64,000 bases of DNA, from contig CM032121.1 of the NCBI GenBank assembly GCA_018894105.1, positions 5,746,507 through 5,810,506 of the forward strand, in the 5' to 3' direction. Origin of the DNA: Jacaranda mimosifolia (lineage: Eukaryota; Streptophyta; Magnoliopsida; Lamiales; Bignoniaceae). Made by a program: the position numbers and the translations under genes. The notes under the pieces are model-generated. The model did no database searches, was not told where the DNA came from, and saw nothing but the letters and a program-made list of their open reading frames with translations. Shown one piece after another: positions 35,305 to 47,222 of the stretch; within the stretch, counting starts at the first letter, position 1; each line of letters starts with the position of its first letter.

Positions 35305-35331
35305 AATTAGTATCAGATCAGGTTAGATCAG

Positions 35332-38300
35332 ATGTCAGGCATAAAGTACGAGGTAGAGAAGTTCGATAGGAAGAACGACTTTGGGTTGTGGTAGATGAAT
35401 GTTCACGCCCTCCTGTGTTAACAAGGTTTATAAATAGCGTTAAAAGGCCAAGATTCCTTACCGAAAATGCTGAAGGACGAAGAGAAGGACGAGTTCATGG
35501 CGAAGGCTTACGGTACTCTGGTGTTATCATTTGCGGATCACGTACTAAGAAAGGTCACCACGAAAAGTACGCCAGCGGATTTATGGAAGAAGCTAGAGAG
35601 TATATATATGACTAAATCCCTGACGAATCGGTTGCATTTGAAATAACGATTATACTCATTAAGGATGAAGAAAGGTACATCTATCACTAAGCATATTGAA
35701 TTTTTTAATAAGGTGATTCTGGATCTCGCTAGTATAGATGTCAAAATTGATGATGAGGATCAAGCTTTAATTCTCTTATGTTTTCTGTCAAAATCTTTTG
35801 AGCACTTGGTTACTACTTTGCTATACGGGAGAGATACGATTTCAATGGAGGACGTAAAGGCCTCATTTAATTCCAACGAGTTGAGAAAACATGTCCTGGG
35901 CAACAACGATGGTGAAAGTGGGGAAGGATTGGTAGCAAAAGAGAGACTAAGAGAAAGGGGAAGAAGTAGAGGCCGATCAAAGTCCCGAACCAAGCTTAGA
36001 AATGGTGACAAATGTTTTAGGTGCAGTGGAAAGGGGCATTGGAAACGGAATTGTCTAGAACAAGAAAAGGCAAAGGATGCAAGTGAAATTTTTTATCAGA
36101 AATGGGATGATGTCGTAGGAGTTGTTGAGGATGAGTCTGATGAAGGGCTTGTTCTCAATGTTGCCGAAACTTTACTAAGCTCTGAATAGATTTTGGATAG
36201 TGGTTGTTTCTACCACATGTGCCCAAGAGAAGATTGGTTCACCACATACAAAAAATACAATGGTGGTAAAGTGCTTATGGGAAATGACGGGATAGTAAGG
36301 ACCTTAATAGATATGCATCATGTTCCAGATCTGAAGAAAAATCTTATATCGCTGGGTGCTCTGGACAAGAATGGTTGTGAGTATAGAGCTCGAGATGGAG
36401 TTCTGCGGGTTTCCAAAGGCGCATTGCTTATCATGAAGGGAGACAAGCGGAGCGGCCTTTACATATTGCAAGGAAACACGATTTCTGGTACTGCAGCGAT
36501 TTCTTCATCAATCAATGATACTACGAGACTATGGCATATGCGACTTGGGCATATGAGTGAGAGGGAGATGTTAGAACTGAGCAAACAATGATTGCTTGGT
36601 GGAGAGAAAACTGGAGAGCTGGATTTCTGCGAGTGTGTGATGGGCAAGAAACAGGGTAAGATTTAGCACTGCAATTCACAAGACCAAGGGCACCTTGGAT
36701 TACATTCACTTACATCTTTGGGGGCCTTCTCAAGTTCCTTCAAAGGGAGGTGCAAGGTACATGCTGACATTCATAGATGATTTCTCACGGAGAGTATGGG
36801 TGTATATGTTGAAGAATAAGGATGAGGTATTTGTCAACTTCAAGCAATGGAAGACCTTAACTGAGAAGCAGACAGGAAAAGAGATCAAGCGCTTGAGGAC
36901 CGACAACGGATTGGAGTACTACAACAAGGAATTTCAGGAATTCTGCGACAATGAAGGAATTGTGAGGCATCATACAGTTGTACATACACCACAGCAGAAT
37001 GGAGTTGTAGAACAGATGAACATGACTATCTTGGAAAGAGCTAAATGAATGCTCTTTAACGCCGGATTGTCCAAGGATTTTTGGGCAGAAACGATTAACA
37101 CTGTGTGTTATTTGGTGAATAGGTCACCATCAACTGCTTTGGACTGCAAGACACCAATGGAAGTTTGCTCCGGGTCTCTTGCTAATTACTCAAATCTGAG
37201 AGTATTTGGGTGTCCAGCCTATGCTCATATCTGGGATGGGAAGCTTGAGCCAAGGGCTAGAAAGTGCATATTTCTAGGCTATGCAGATGGAGTCGAAGGT
37301 TATTATTTGTGGTGTAATGATGACAAGGTCTCCAAGATGATTATTAGCATAGACGTGACATTTGATGTGTCTGCAATGATGAAGAAGGTGGAGCAGCAGA
37401 AAAGCGGTCAACAGGGCGTTAAGAGAAGGTGGAGATTCATGTTGATCCTCTACAAGTTTCAAAAGGGAAATAGAATATGGTAGATGAAGCTGGTGAAAGC
37501 ACATTATCACCTAATCAACAACAGGAAAATGAACCACTACAAAATTATCACTTGGCTCGCGATAGGAAGATGAGGCAAATCAAACCACCACAGCAGTATG
37601 CTTACTCAGATCTAGTAGCTTATGCTTCGAGTTCAGTCGAGGAGTTTGTAGGAGATGATCAAGTTTCATACAAAGAGGTAATTTCCAAACTAGATTCTGA
37701 TAAATGGGTTGCAGCTATGAGTGAAGAGATGGAGTCTCTACACAAGAATAGCACATGGGAGCTGGTTGATGTACCCAAAGGATAAAAGATTGTAGGTTGC
37801 AAATGGATCTACAAGAAGAAGGAAGGGATTCCTAGTGTTAAAGATGCTAAATACAAGGCACAATTGGTTGCTAAGGGTTTTACTCATAGAGAGGGAGTTG
37901 ACTTTCATGAACCTAGTTGTAAAACATACTTCCATTTGTGTTTTACTTGCCATGGTTGCTCTGTTTGATATGGAGTTGGAGCAGATAGATGTGAAAATAA
38001 CGTTTCTGCATGGTGAGTTGGAGGAACAAATCTACATGAGTCAACCAGAAGGATTCGTCATTCCTGGGAAACAAAATCAAGCGTGTCTTTTGAAGAGGTC
38101 ATTATATGGCTTGAAGCAATCTCCTAGGCAGTGGTATAAAAGGTTTGATGCTTTTATTACTAAGATAGGATATACTAGAAGCAAGTTTGATTATTATGTA
38201 TCTTACAAAATTTGTAGTGATAGCCTTCTCGTATATTTGATGTTGTACGTTGATGATATGTTGATTGCCTCTAGAAACATATCTAAGATCAACCAATTAA

Positions 38301-39220
38301 AAGCTCAGTTAAGTGAATAATTTGATATGAAGAATTTGGGCGATGCAAATAAGATATTGGGCATGGAGATCATCCGGGACAACACAAGCAGGATTATTGT
38401 ACTTGTCTCAACAACATTACATTGAGAAAGTACTTGAGCGATTTGAGATGGATAAGTCCAAGCCAGTTAGTACGCCACTTGCAGCTCATTTCAGGCTCTC
38501 ATTAGATCTATCACCGAGTACTGAGGAGGAGGTGAGCACATGTCTAATATGCCATATGCTAGTGCAGTGGGTAGCTTGATGTATGCCATGGTGTGCACTA
38601 GGTCAAACATTTCACATGCAGTCAATGTTGTGAGCAAGTATATGCACAAACCAGGAAAGACTCATTATCAGGCTGTGAAATAGATCATGAGGTATCTGAG
38701 AAGCTCTGCAGATAGATGTTTGAGGTATAGTCAATTGAATTCTACTACTAGAATTATTGGCTATGTGGATGCGGATTATGCAGCAGATTTGGACAGCAAA
38801 AGGTCCATGACGGGCTATATGTTTTGTGTATCAAGTTGTACGATTAGCTGGAAGCCGACTTTGCAATCATCAGTTGTATTGTCTACAACAAAAGCTGAGT
38901 ACATGGCTTTGGCTAAAGGAGTCAAGGAAGGCATTTGGCTAAATTGGCTGATCGATGATATGGGTATGACTTCTAAGATCACAAAGGTATTTTATGACAA
39001 TCAGAGTGCCATACACTTGTCAAAGAATCAAGTATTTCATGATAGAACAAAACACATAGATGTGAGGTATCACTTTGTTCGGGATATGGTGTCTCAAGGC
39101 GTCATGTTGATTGACAAAGTTAGGACAAAGGATAATCTGGCAGACATGTTGACTAAGGCTATTCCAAGAATCAAATTCGAGCATTGCTTGGATTTCATTA
39201 ATGTTTCCAGACTCAGATAA
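35332..39220 (+). pseudogene. Copia element D gag-pol, interrupted by stops
   Basis: The ATG at 35332 opens gag (SGIKYEVEKFDRKNDFG), which hits a stop early and shifts frame. The main gag block is 35665-36189, with the knuckle CFRCSGKGHWKRNC. Protease LDSG follows a TAG where Trp is usual (about 36187-36200). Pre-integrase WHMRLGHMSEREM is near 36530-36570, and integrase spans about 36690-37400. Its first catalytic Asp appears as His (IHLHLWGP), while the second (RTDNG) and the Glu (NGVVEQMN) are present. RT has LYVDDMLIA at about 38245-38271. RNase H (38687-39220) includes DADYAADLDSKRSMTGY and TKHIDVRYHFVRD. Stops at 36589, 37048, 37785 and 38320 and a frameshift near 37900 break the chain. 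These enzymes would make and insert element DNA. It cannot act autonomously as read. Confidence 0.9.
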
Positions 39221-39283
39221 CAGGCCTCTTTGGGGGCAGGGACAAAGAAGAAAGATGGTGAATTTCAAGTCATTGTGGAAAAT

Positions 39284-39976
39284 TGTTGATTTTGCTTTGA
39301 AATTTGGGCTGAATTGATGATAACCGAAAGAAGAATGGAGTGAAACGGAGCAAGGATTTGAAATGGGCACATGGAGCACGCCTTGGCGCGCGTTGGCAGA
39401 ACGCCGCATGCGGGGGCGCGATGTGGTGCGTGCCAAGGGGCACAACGACGAGAAGCTGAGCAGAAACAGGGGCAAGGCGCGCACGGACGCAAGGCAAGGC
39501 GTGCTCGGACGCAAACTCTATTAGAATTGTGCGCTTGGGCGCATGATACGTAAATCTGCTGGGCAGACGCAGAAATAGCCCGCACCTAGGCGCTACTGGA
39601 ATACCCGCACCCTGGCACAAGTTATGCGCTCCTCGGCCCGCAGCGCAGGCCCTCAGGCCTTGGGCTTCGGGTTTCAATTATATATATCAGTTTTTTCTTC
39701 GGGGAAAAGTATCACGAACATAACACTAGGGCTTCTTTACTGTTTTTGAGTAATTCTCTCAAAACGGAGTTTAGAACGAGAGTATTAGGTGTTTTCGTGA
39801 GATTTGTGGGATTCAAGTTTGTACTTGCACTTTGATTTGAAATCAATAAAATTCATTTTCTTTGTTGGGTGGATTAGGCACATCACCGAACCACGTTAAA
39901 TCTTGTTGTCATATTCCATCGAATTACTTTACTGTTATTTCATTGTTTCCGCAATAGATCCTACTGGTTTACAACA
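39284..39976 (+). repeat. 3' LTR of copia element D
   Basis: 693 bp, clearly homologous to 34576-35304 but with several indels in the GC-rich middle, so the insertion is not very recent. Confidence 0.9.
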
Positions 39977-40058
39977 GTATCCGAATATTCAAAAAGTTAA
40001 ACGGATACGAATATGAAAACAGTGTATCCGATCTATTTAATATCCGTTTATACCCCTA

Positions 40059-40799
40059 TCTGGGAAAATGAATTGGGATGTTTTCGTTTGTTTTTATTTT
40101 CATTTACATTTCTAATTTCCAATATTTTCCAAAGTAGTAAAAAATTAGTTATAGTTAACATGAAAATGAGATTGCATTTGGATTTTATTGAAATTTTGGT
40201 AACTTACATTTTTAATTCTAAAAAGATGCGCTTTTCTAAAATATATATATATATTAATTATTTTAAAATGACAATAGAAATTTTATAAATTAAATTTGAA
40301 TTTGATTAATGCAATAATAGGATGATGCAAAATAAGTTTAAGAAAAAAAAATTTAAATGAAAATAAACAGTATTTTCAGTAAAAATTTACAAAAACAAAC
40401 GATTTTTAATTTTCAAATAATGATTAAAATAAAAATGAAGTTTGAAAACAAAAACATACGGACATAATTTTTATTTTCTTGGGTGCCCCAGAAAAAGTAA
40501 CTTTCTCCCACAAGCAACAATTTGACGTCAGCAAATGAAAGGACTTAATCAACATTTCAAAATGATTAACCATTTATATATAAAATAGGTAAGACGTTAA
40601 GACTGAGTTCTCATATTTATTAGTCGCGAAGAATGGACTGTGATTCTGAGATTCCTCTGGTAAACTTTCAACTCTATAAATTAATAGCCCAATTTCTTTT
40701 GCTGCATATAATATTAGCAGACAGAAAAGCTAAAAAAGATTGTGTCCGAAAGCTCTTATTGATATATATATATATATCTATCTCGATCGGCGCACAAAA
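40059..40799 (+). promoter_or_regulatory. Upstream region of the intact germin-like gene
   Basis: AT-rich DNA between the split TIR element and the start codon at 40800. A perfect bZIP/TGA-type palindrome TGACGTCA is at 40523-40530. A TATATAAA stretch is at about 40577-40584 and a second TATA box candidate, TATAAA, at 40675-40680, 120 bp before the ATG, which leaves a leader of usual length. Which TATA is used is not determinable. The gene's whole proximal promoter sits right beside transposon DNA. Confidence 0.5.
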
Positions 40800-41730
40800 A
40801 TGTCGGCAATTCACTTTATGCCATTTATCGCGGTTCTGGCTGTCCTTTCCTCACTTGCGTATGCCTACGATCCTGACCCGTTGCAGGATTTCTGCATTGC
40901 TGTCAATGACTCTAAGGCTGCCGGTAATTGCATTTTCCACATATTTTCCGAGTATTTTCCTGTCAAAATACACTTTACATCTTTTATTTCATTTTTTGTT
41001 TTATTTTTTATTTTAATTTGATGTATATATATTAAAAATATTTAATTTTCAATTGATTATTTTTATAACGAAATGTTTTATATACATGAAATAAAATAGA
41101 AAAAGGAGCGGAGTATCAATGAAAACCACTCCTTTTTTAATGCTTGAAATTTTTCGTGCAGTATTTGTAAACGGAAAGATTTGTAAGGACCCAAACACCG
41201 TTACAGCAGATGACTTCTTCTATCCAGGTGGACTCAACAAGCCTGGAAATATATCAAGTCCATTTGGATCAAAAGTAACGAAGGTTTTCATCGATGAGCT
41301 AGCCGGGCTGAACACTCTCGGCATTTCTATGGTCCGCGTCGACTATGCACCCAACGGCCTGAATCCGCCCCACGAGCATCCTCGTGCATCTGAAATTCTT
41401 GTTGTGTTAGAAGGCAAGCTCTATGCTGGGTTCATAGCATCGAATCCTCCAAATCCAAACGAAAAGAACAAGCTCTTTGCCAAGATCTTGAATCCGGGAG
41501 ATGTTTTTGCGTTTCCAAAGGGTCTCATTCATTTTCAGTATAATGTCGGAAATACCAGTGCAGTGGCAACAGCTGGTCTGAGCAGCCAGAATCCCGGAAT
41601 CATGACCGTTCCGAAGGCCGTGTTTGGATCAGAACCCCCTATTGCTCCTGATGCTCTTGTTAAAGCATTCCAAGTCGACAAGAAAGTCATAGACTATCTC
41701 CAATCACTGCCGTGGATGGGGAACAACTAA
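40800..41730 (+). CDS. Germin-like protein (secreted cupin), intact
   Basis: Two exons: 40800-40923 (41 codons plus one base) and 41162-41730, with a GT-AG intron of 238 bp in the position and phase typical of the family. The product has 230 residues. Residues 1-22 form a signal peptide ending SLAYA, so it is exported to the cell wall space. Cys32 and Cys49 are the expected disulfide pair. Germin box 1 (about 105-125) holds His112, His114 and Glu119, and box 2 (GLIHFQYN) holds His165, so the four Mn-type ligands are complete. N-glycosylation sequons are at Asn71 and Asn172. Length and motifs fit an intact subfamily-1-like member. Germins form very stable hexamers; enzymatic activity (oxalate oxidase, superoxide dismutase or none) cannot be told from sequence. 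The start at 40800 is preferred because it gives the signal peptide. It is paralogous to the broken copy at 3178-4034. Confidence 0.95.
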
Positions 41731-41748
41731 ACATGTATACCATGAAAC

Positions 41749-41754
41749 AATAAA
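41749..41754 (+). terminator. Candidate polyadenylation signal of the germin-like gene
   Basis: AATAAA 19 bases after the stop codon, followed by a TA-rich tract. Another ATAAATAAAAA stretch lies at about 41811-41822. Confidence 0.4.
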
Positions 41755-42239
41755 TTTGAAGACTACTATATATATATATATGCATATATATTTTCATTTG
41801 CATGTCAGTCTATAAATAAAAATGTTGGCCCTTTCCTTGTTTGAAATAACCGTTAATTCGTTAGCATGATGATATCATGTGTAATGTCGTCCCCACTAAA
41901 TCCAGTTTGTGGTATCACATCACTGCTGGGAATAAATTGATAGATTGCATTTTATAATTATTTTAAAGCATGTTAGAGTGTGCTTACTTGTGGAAAATTT
42001 TCCGAAATCTTATTTCTTTGAGTTAAAAAAATTAAGAACTGGTGTTTGAAAGTGAAATTTTCTCTCTCCAAAAAATATTTCCTTCCTCCTTATTCCATCT
42101 TTGAAAATTTCTTTGGATTCTCCTCTTAGAGAATTTCTTTGGATTCCCTAAAAAAATGGATTCTTCTTCTCAAATAAATTTTTGAAATTTCTCTCTTGAT
42201 TTTTCATCCACATGTATACATAAGATTTAATTCTACATA

Positions 42240-42890
42240 ATTAATTCATAATATTTTAATATTTATTTAAAATTATTTTCATAATATATAATTATATTTA
42301 CATGTATTGTTTTTATATTTAAATAAAAATTTTCATAATATAATTATTTGCATGTATATATAATTAAATTATATCATAATATGTAGCTATAATTACACAT
42401 AATATTTCTATATTAAAATATTATTATTTTCTTAATTAATATAGTTATTTTGACATATATTTAAACATTTTAAATAAAATTATTTTCATAGGATGTAATT
42501 ATATCTATGCATAATATTTTAATATTTAAATAGAATTATTTTAGTAATAAATAATTATATTTTAACGTAATATTTTTATATTTAAGTATAATTATTTTGA
42601 TAATATAATTATTCGATGTATATTTTAATATTTCATAATATTATTTTCGTAATATATAATTATATTTACACAAAATATTTATAATTATTTACATGTATAT
42701 TTTAATATTTACATAAAATTATTTTCCTAATATATAATTATATTTGCACATAATGCTTTATATAATTATATTTGCACATAATATTTTATTATTTAAAAAA
42801 TTATTTTCATAATATGTAATTATATTTACACATAAAAATTCAATATATTTACATAAAATTATTTTAATAATATATAATTATATTTACACA
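42240..42890. repeat. AT-rich degenerate tandem array (unit about 55-60 bp)
   Basis: The motif AAAATTATTTTCATAATATATAATTATATTTACACATAATATTTTAATATTTA recurs in variant form about ten times without intervening unique sequence. The same motif reappears at about 44750-44858, directly before the germin 3' duplicate. Confidence 0.7.
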
Positions 42891-42893
42891 TTA

Positions 42894-43640
42894 CACTACA
42901 AGAAAAATGACTTTTAGTGACACTAACTTAGTGACAGTTTATAAAGTAATGCCACATAAAAATAATGTGGTGACATTTACAAAAAGTGTCACTATAAAAT
43001 ATAATTAGTAACATTTGATAATTGAATGACAAATAAAATGATGACATTTGATTGAAAATGCCACCATAAATGTATTTTAAAGGCACTTAATTAGTGTCAC
43101 TAATTATTTTTCTTAAAATGTCACTCATAGTTAGTTATAATGTCATTTGAAAAAAATGTCATAAAATATCTAGTAACATTCACTTGGTGGCATTTTATAA
43201 CAATGACATGTAATACTATTATGGTGATATTTGTTAAAAAAATAACACTGAACGTAATATTTTGTGGCGTTTAACTAATAAATGTCAAATAAAATAGTGG
43301 GATTTGATTGAATATGCCACCATAAATGGGTTTTAAAGGCATTTAACTATCACCAATTGTTATTAAAAATGGCACTTATGTCAGGTTATAGTGCCACTTT
43401 GTGGAAAATGCCACAATATATTTAATTACACTAATTTAATGGCATTCTACAATATAGCCACGCACTGACGCACACAATAAAACAATATGATGATAGTTAT
43501 AAAAAAATGTCACTTAATATAATATATATATATATATAATAATCCCACTATATAGTGGGATTTGACATGACAACATAATTACATTTCAATAGGCACTTAA
43601 TTAATGTAACTAATATTTTCTTATAAATGCCACTCATATT
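42894..43640 (+). mobile_element. CACTA-like element end, second family
   Basis: It starts CACTACAAGAAAAATGAC at 42894, preceded by TTA, with dense subterminal repeats (TAGTGACA, AATGCCAC, AAATGTCA) through about 43640. This is the layout of plant CACTA subterminal regions. No transposase frame and no opposite end TTCTTGTAGTG were found in the window. It differs from the CACTACAACAA copies at 24.5 and 60.9 kb. Confidence 0.6.
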
Positions 43641-44859
43641 TAGTTATGGTATCATTTAAAAATTACTACGTATAGATAAAATACAAGTAGAATTAATAAC
43701 TACAAAATATATAAACTTATATATGGTGTCATTAATGTATTTATTAAATCAACAATCTAATATAATTTTTAATTATTAACTAAATTAATCATATTTTAAT
43801 TTTGTAGACTAAATTGATTATATTTTAATTATTCATTGACTAAATTAATAAACCACCTAATGCCTAGCTAGTCACATATTTAAATTAATAAACTACCAGA
43901 TTTCTTTTTAAAAAAAAAAAAACAAAAAACAAAAAAAGATGAAGACAAACAAAGTTGCAACTTTAATTTATGATGCTATGGGTAGAGTTGGAGGCTGTTG
44001 GAAGCTTTGCTGGTACGTGTAAAATTCAAGACACTATGCATTTTGAGCAACATAATATAGTTTGCTAATTAATGCTATAATTTTCTGTGCACTATAATTT
44101 AGCTAGCAGTTACAACATTGGCATTGGGAGAGATATATTAGTGACTTAAGTAGTGTCATTACATGTTCCTCAATGTCTGCTTTAGGAGGGGTAAAAGTGA
44201 AGCTCATAATATTGAATTCCACGTCCTTCAATATATGTAGTCATACTGTCTGATATATTATATATAGTACTTAATTATAAGTTTGGATGACTAATCTCCA
44301 AAAGTTTCATGGCTGCAATGAAGGAAGTAATCAGTACAATTTCGAGTGCATTAATTAATTGAAAGATGTGCTTTGATCATATATCTCTCCGATATTCACC
44401 TATATATTGGAGCACTTGTATATTTCCATATATTCTGCTGTGATTTGATTTTCTATGGCTAATATTTTTGGTATATCTCAAACTATATTTAGTAATACTC
44501 TCCATTTAGCAATGTAGCAGATCACAAAATGGACGCAAGATTTACTTTGATTGCAAGTTTTAACAGAAAAGAAAAAATATATTCATATATATATATATAT
44601 ATAGACTGTATGTTTAATTAAAGAAATCACCATCCAACTGGAAAAATCAATGAGAATGGTGATTGAATTAAAGAGAAAAAAAAAGAATATATTATATAGG
44701 CTACGTACTCTGAGTTGTCCCCAGACATGACACGGAAAGTGTTCAACTGGCGAATATAATTATATTGTATTATTTAAATAAAATTATTTCACAATATGTA
44801 TTTATATTTACACTTTATATTTTATTATTTAAATAAAATTATTTTTTTGTAATAAAATG
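43641..44859. other. Unassigned AT-rich DNA between CACTA-like end and germin 3' duplicate
   Basis: No gene recognised. It includes A-rich tract 43910-43935, (TA)n at about 44586-44601, and the ~55-bp AT-rich motif again at 44750-44858. Confidence 0.4.
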
Positions 44860-45138
44860 TGGATGGGGAACAACTAAACATATGTATACCATGAAACATT
44901 AAATTTGAAGATTACTATATATATATATATATATATATATGCATATACATATTTTCATTTGCATGTCAGTCTATAAATAATTATGTTGGCCCTTTTGTTG
45001 TTTGAAAATACTGTTAATTTGTTAGCATGATGATATCATGTGTTGTGTCGTCCCCTCTAAATCCAGTCTGTGATATCACATTCACTGCTGGGAATGAATT
45101 GATAGGTTGCATTTTATAATTAATTTGAAGCATATTAT
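44860..45138 (+). repeat. Duplicated 3' end of the germin-like gene
   Basis: The sequence from the last coding bases (TGGATGGGGAACAACTAAACA) through about 260 bp of 3' flank matches 41713-41970, with small differences including a longer TA tract. Only the last five codons plus stop are included, so it is not a gene copy. Confidence 0.92.
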
Positions 45139-45144
45139 CATTTT

Positions 45145-45960
45145 GGATTAATTACCCAACCCCCTAGGTTTGACCTATTTATAACAAGGTCAACAGATTT
45201 CATGAAATTACAAATACCCCCTAATGCTTACGAACTGCTATTAAATCATACGGTGTTTGTGAAATATCTAGTTTACCCTTGGTTGAATATATATATATAT
45301 ATATATATAAAGATCAAAAAAATAAATACACAAATATTGAAATAACCTTGACATTACAAAATGATTAAAACCCTTCTAAAATTTTTGTGAAAATAACAAA
45401 AGTAAACTCATATGATAAAATTGCAAAAATACAACCCACCACACTGCACTCCACCACCCCCTGCCCCAGCCACACTATTAGCCAGATCTGCCCATGGCAA
45501 CAAATGGAGGGGTGGGGGGAGGGAGAGGGGCGAAAAGTGGGGTTGTACTTTTTAGAATATATATTTATTTTTGTTAATTAATTAGGCTTGCAATGGCCGG
45601 CGGAACAAAGGGAGGGGTGAGGGAGAGGGCGAAAAGAGAGGGTTGTAATTTTTAGAATATATATTTATTTTTATAAATTAATTAAAAACCTAATTAATAT
45701 ATATAATTAATTTTTAATTATTTATTTTGAATTAATAAAGTATTTTAAATTTTTATTTATCTTATTTTAAATTAGATATATTCATTATTTAAATAATTTA
45801 TTTATTTTAGATATGATTATTATTTTAATAATTCATTTAATTAAATTATTTCATATATGTTTATTATTTTAATATTATTTAATATGTATTAAACATGGCT
45901 ATATAAGATAATAGATTATTTTATTTTTTAATATTTTACTTATTTTATTTCTTAATTAAT
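45145..45960. repeat. AT-rich element with second GC-rich island
   Basis: It opens with a GGATTAATTACCCAACCCCC-type edge, the inverted counterpart of the edge at 1240-1265, followed by (TA)n. A GC/purine-rich island lies at about 45430-45640 (GGGGTGGGGGGAGGGAGAGGGGC and a second near copy at about 45604-45640), then AT-rich DNA. No gene seen. Confidence 0.45.
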
Positions 45961-46590
45961 AAGTAATTTCAGTTTAATCTAATTAAATTATTTTAATTAT
46001 AACTATTATTTGAATATTATTGATCATTATGTAATCTAAAATTATAAAGCTATTTTTTTTTATTTTAAGAGATGAATTTAATATTTAGTTTTTTTAATTT
46101 TTTACTTAATTTCTTTTTTAATTAATAAATAGTTTAATTAAAATTATTAGATTATTTAACTTCAATTTAAAAATTCTTTAGTATTTATGAAATTTTGTTA
46201 ATAATAAAATATATTTAAATTTATTATAAGTAATTTAACTAATTTTAAAATTACACCCCCGTAGTATGAAAAGTCAAATAAGTAATTTCAGCTTAATCTA
46301 ATTAAATTATTTTAATTATAACTATTATTTGAATATTATTGATCATTATGTAATCTAAAATTATAAAGCTATTTTTTTTTTATTTCAAGAGATGAATTTA
46401 ATATTTAGTTTTTTAATTTTTTACTTAATTTCTTTTTTAATTAATAAATAGTTTAATTAAACTTATCAGATTATTTAACTTGAATTTAAAAATTCTTTAG
46501 TATTTATGAAATTTTGTTAATAATAAAATATATTTAAATTTATTATAAGTAATTTAACTAATTTTAAAATTACACCCCCGTAGTATGAAA
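45961..46590. repeat. 319-bp tandem duplication
   Basis: The block starting AAGTAATTTCAG at 45961 recurs at 46280 and ends with ACACCCCCGTAGTATGAAAA in both (about 46270 and 46590). Differences are a few single bases and T-run lengths, so the duplication is recent. Confidence 0.92.
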
Positions 46591-47222
46591 AATATTACTA
46601 ATAGGTTCAAAGATATTTTTGTCTAAAAAATAACCATAATAGTAATTGATATGGGATGGCCCAACAGGCCCAACCCAATAACACTCAACCAGGTTAGAAA
46701 CAAGGCACGAGACAACCTAGTTGGCTGTCAGGCCCAACCTATTAGTGATCAACTAGGCCCAACCTCATTGGTCCATTTTGTCAACAAAAGAGTCAACACC
46801 TTGCTCAGTCGACCAAACTATTGTCGATCAAATCGAGAATGTTTATTCAGTACTCAACCGACGAGATATCTTAATCCAACAGAGTTCACTCATTTTGACC
46901 AAGGCATGCGTAGATGACTCATAGGTGATGTTCATTTTGACCATAGGAGGTCGAAAGAATGCGACCACCTCTCTGCCACATTAAATGTTCTGACAGGTGG
47001 CGCCTCCACATTAATGATATGTGCCTCCTCCAGTACCACATTTTCTACAGCATCAGAGTAGTGCGCACCTCTTTTGTACCATCGTGTCCTATAGGGCGCT
47101 GCCTAAAATTGTACACAAAAGATAAGAGACCTAAGGGTCCTCAGGTGAAAACAAAGGCCCTCTCTGAATATACAAAGGCATCATTGACATATCAACCACT
47201 CTAGAAAAGCTATAAATACTCC

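Larger units (their letters stand above)
34576..39976 (+). mobile_element. Copia element D, nearly full length
   Basis: The 5' LTR is 34576-35304 and the 3' LTR 39284-39976, both TGTTGATTTT...TTACAACA. A degenerate initiator-Met PBS (TTAGTATCAGATC) follows the 5' LTR. A purine-rich stretch (GGGACAAAGAAGAAAGATGG, about 39239-39258) lies shortly before the 3' LTR. Flanking pentamers are ATATC (34571-34575) and GTATC (39977-39981), 4 of 5 identical. The internal order gag, protease, integrase, RT, RNase H is that of Ty1/copia. It is the youngest-looking complete retrotransposon in the window, but it carries several stops. Confidence 0.92.
33834..40058. mobile_element. TIR element (hAT-like, about 0.8 kb) split by copia element D
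   Basis: The outer ends are inverted repeats. 33834 starts TAGGGCTGTAAATGGATATT, and the reverse complement from 40058 reads TAGGGGTATAAACGGATATT, 17 of 20 bases matching. The left part is 33834-34575, the right part about 39982-40058. The interior is rich in GGATACGAATATG-like words in both orientations. The 8 flanking bases match only partly (CCTAGGAG and TCTGGGAA), so the hAT class is a suggestion from the terminal sequence. Confidence 0.55.

Noticed and set aside
33826..40066. 8-bp hAT target duplication (CCTAGGAG / TCTGGGAA)
   Set aside because: Only five of eight positions agree, which is not enough to claim.
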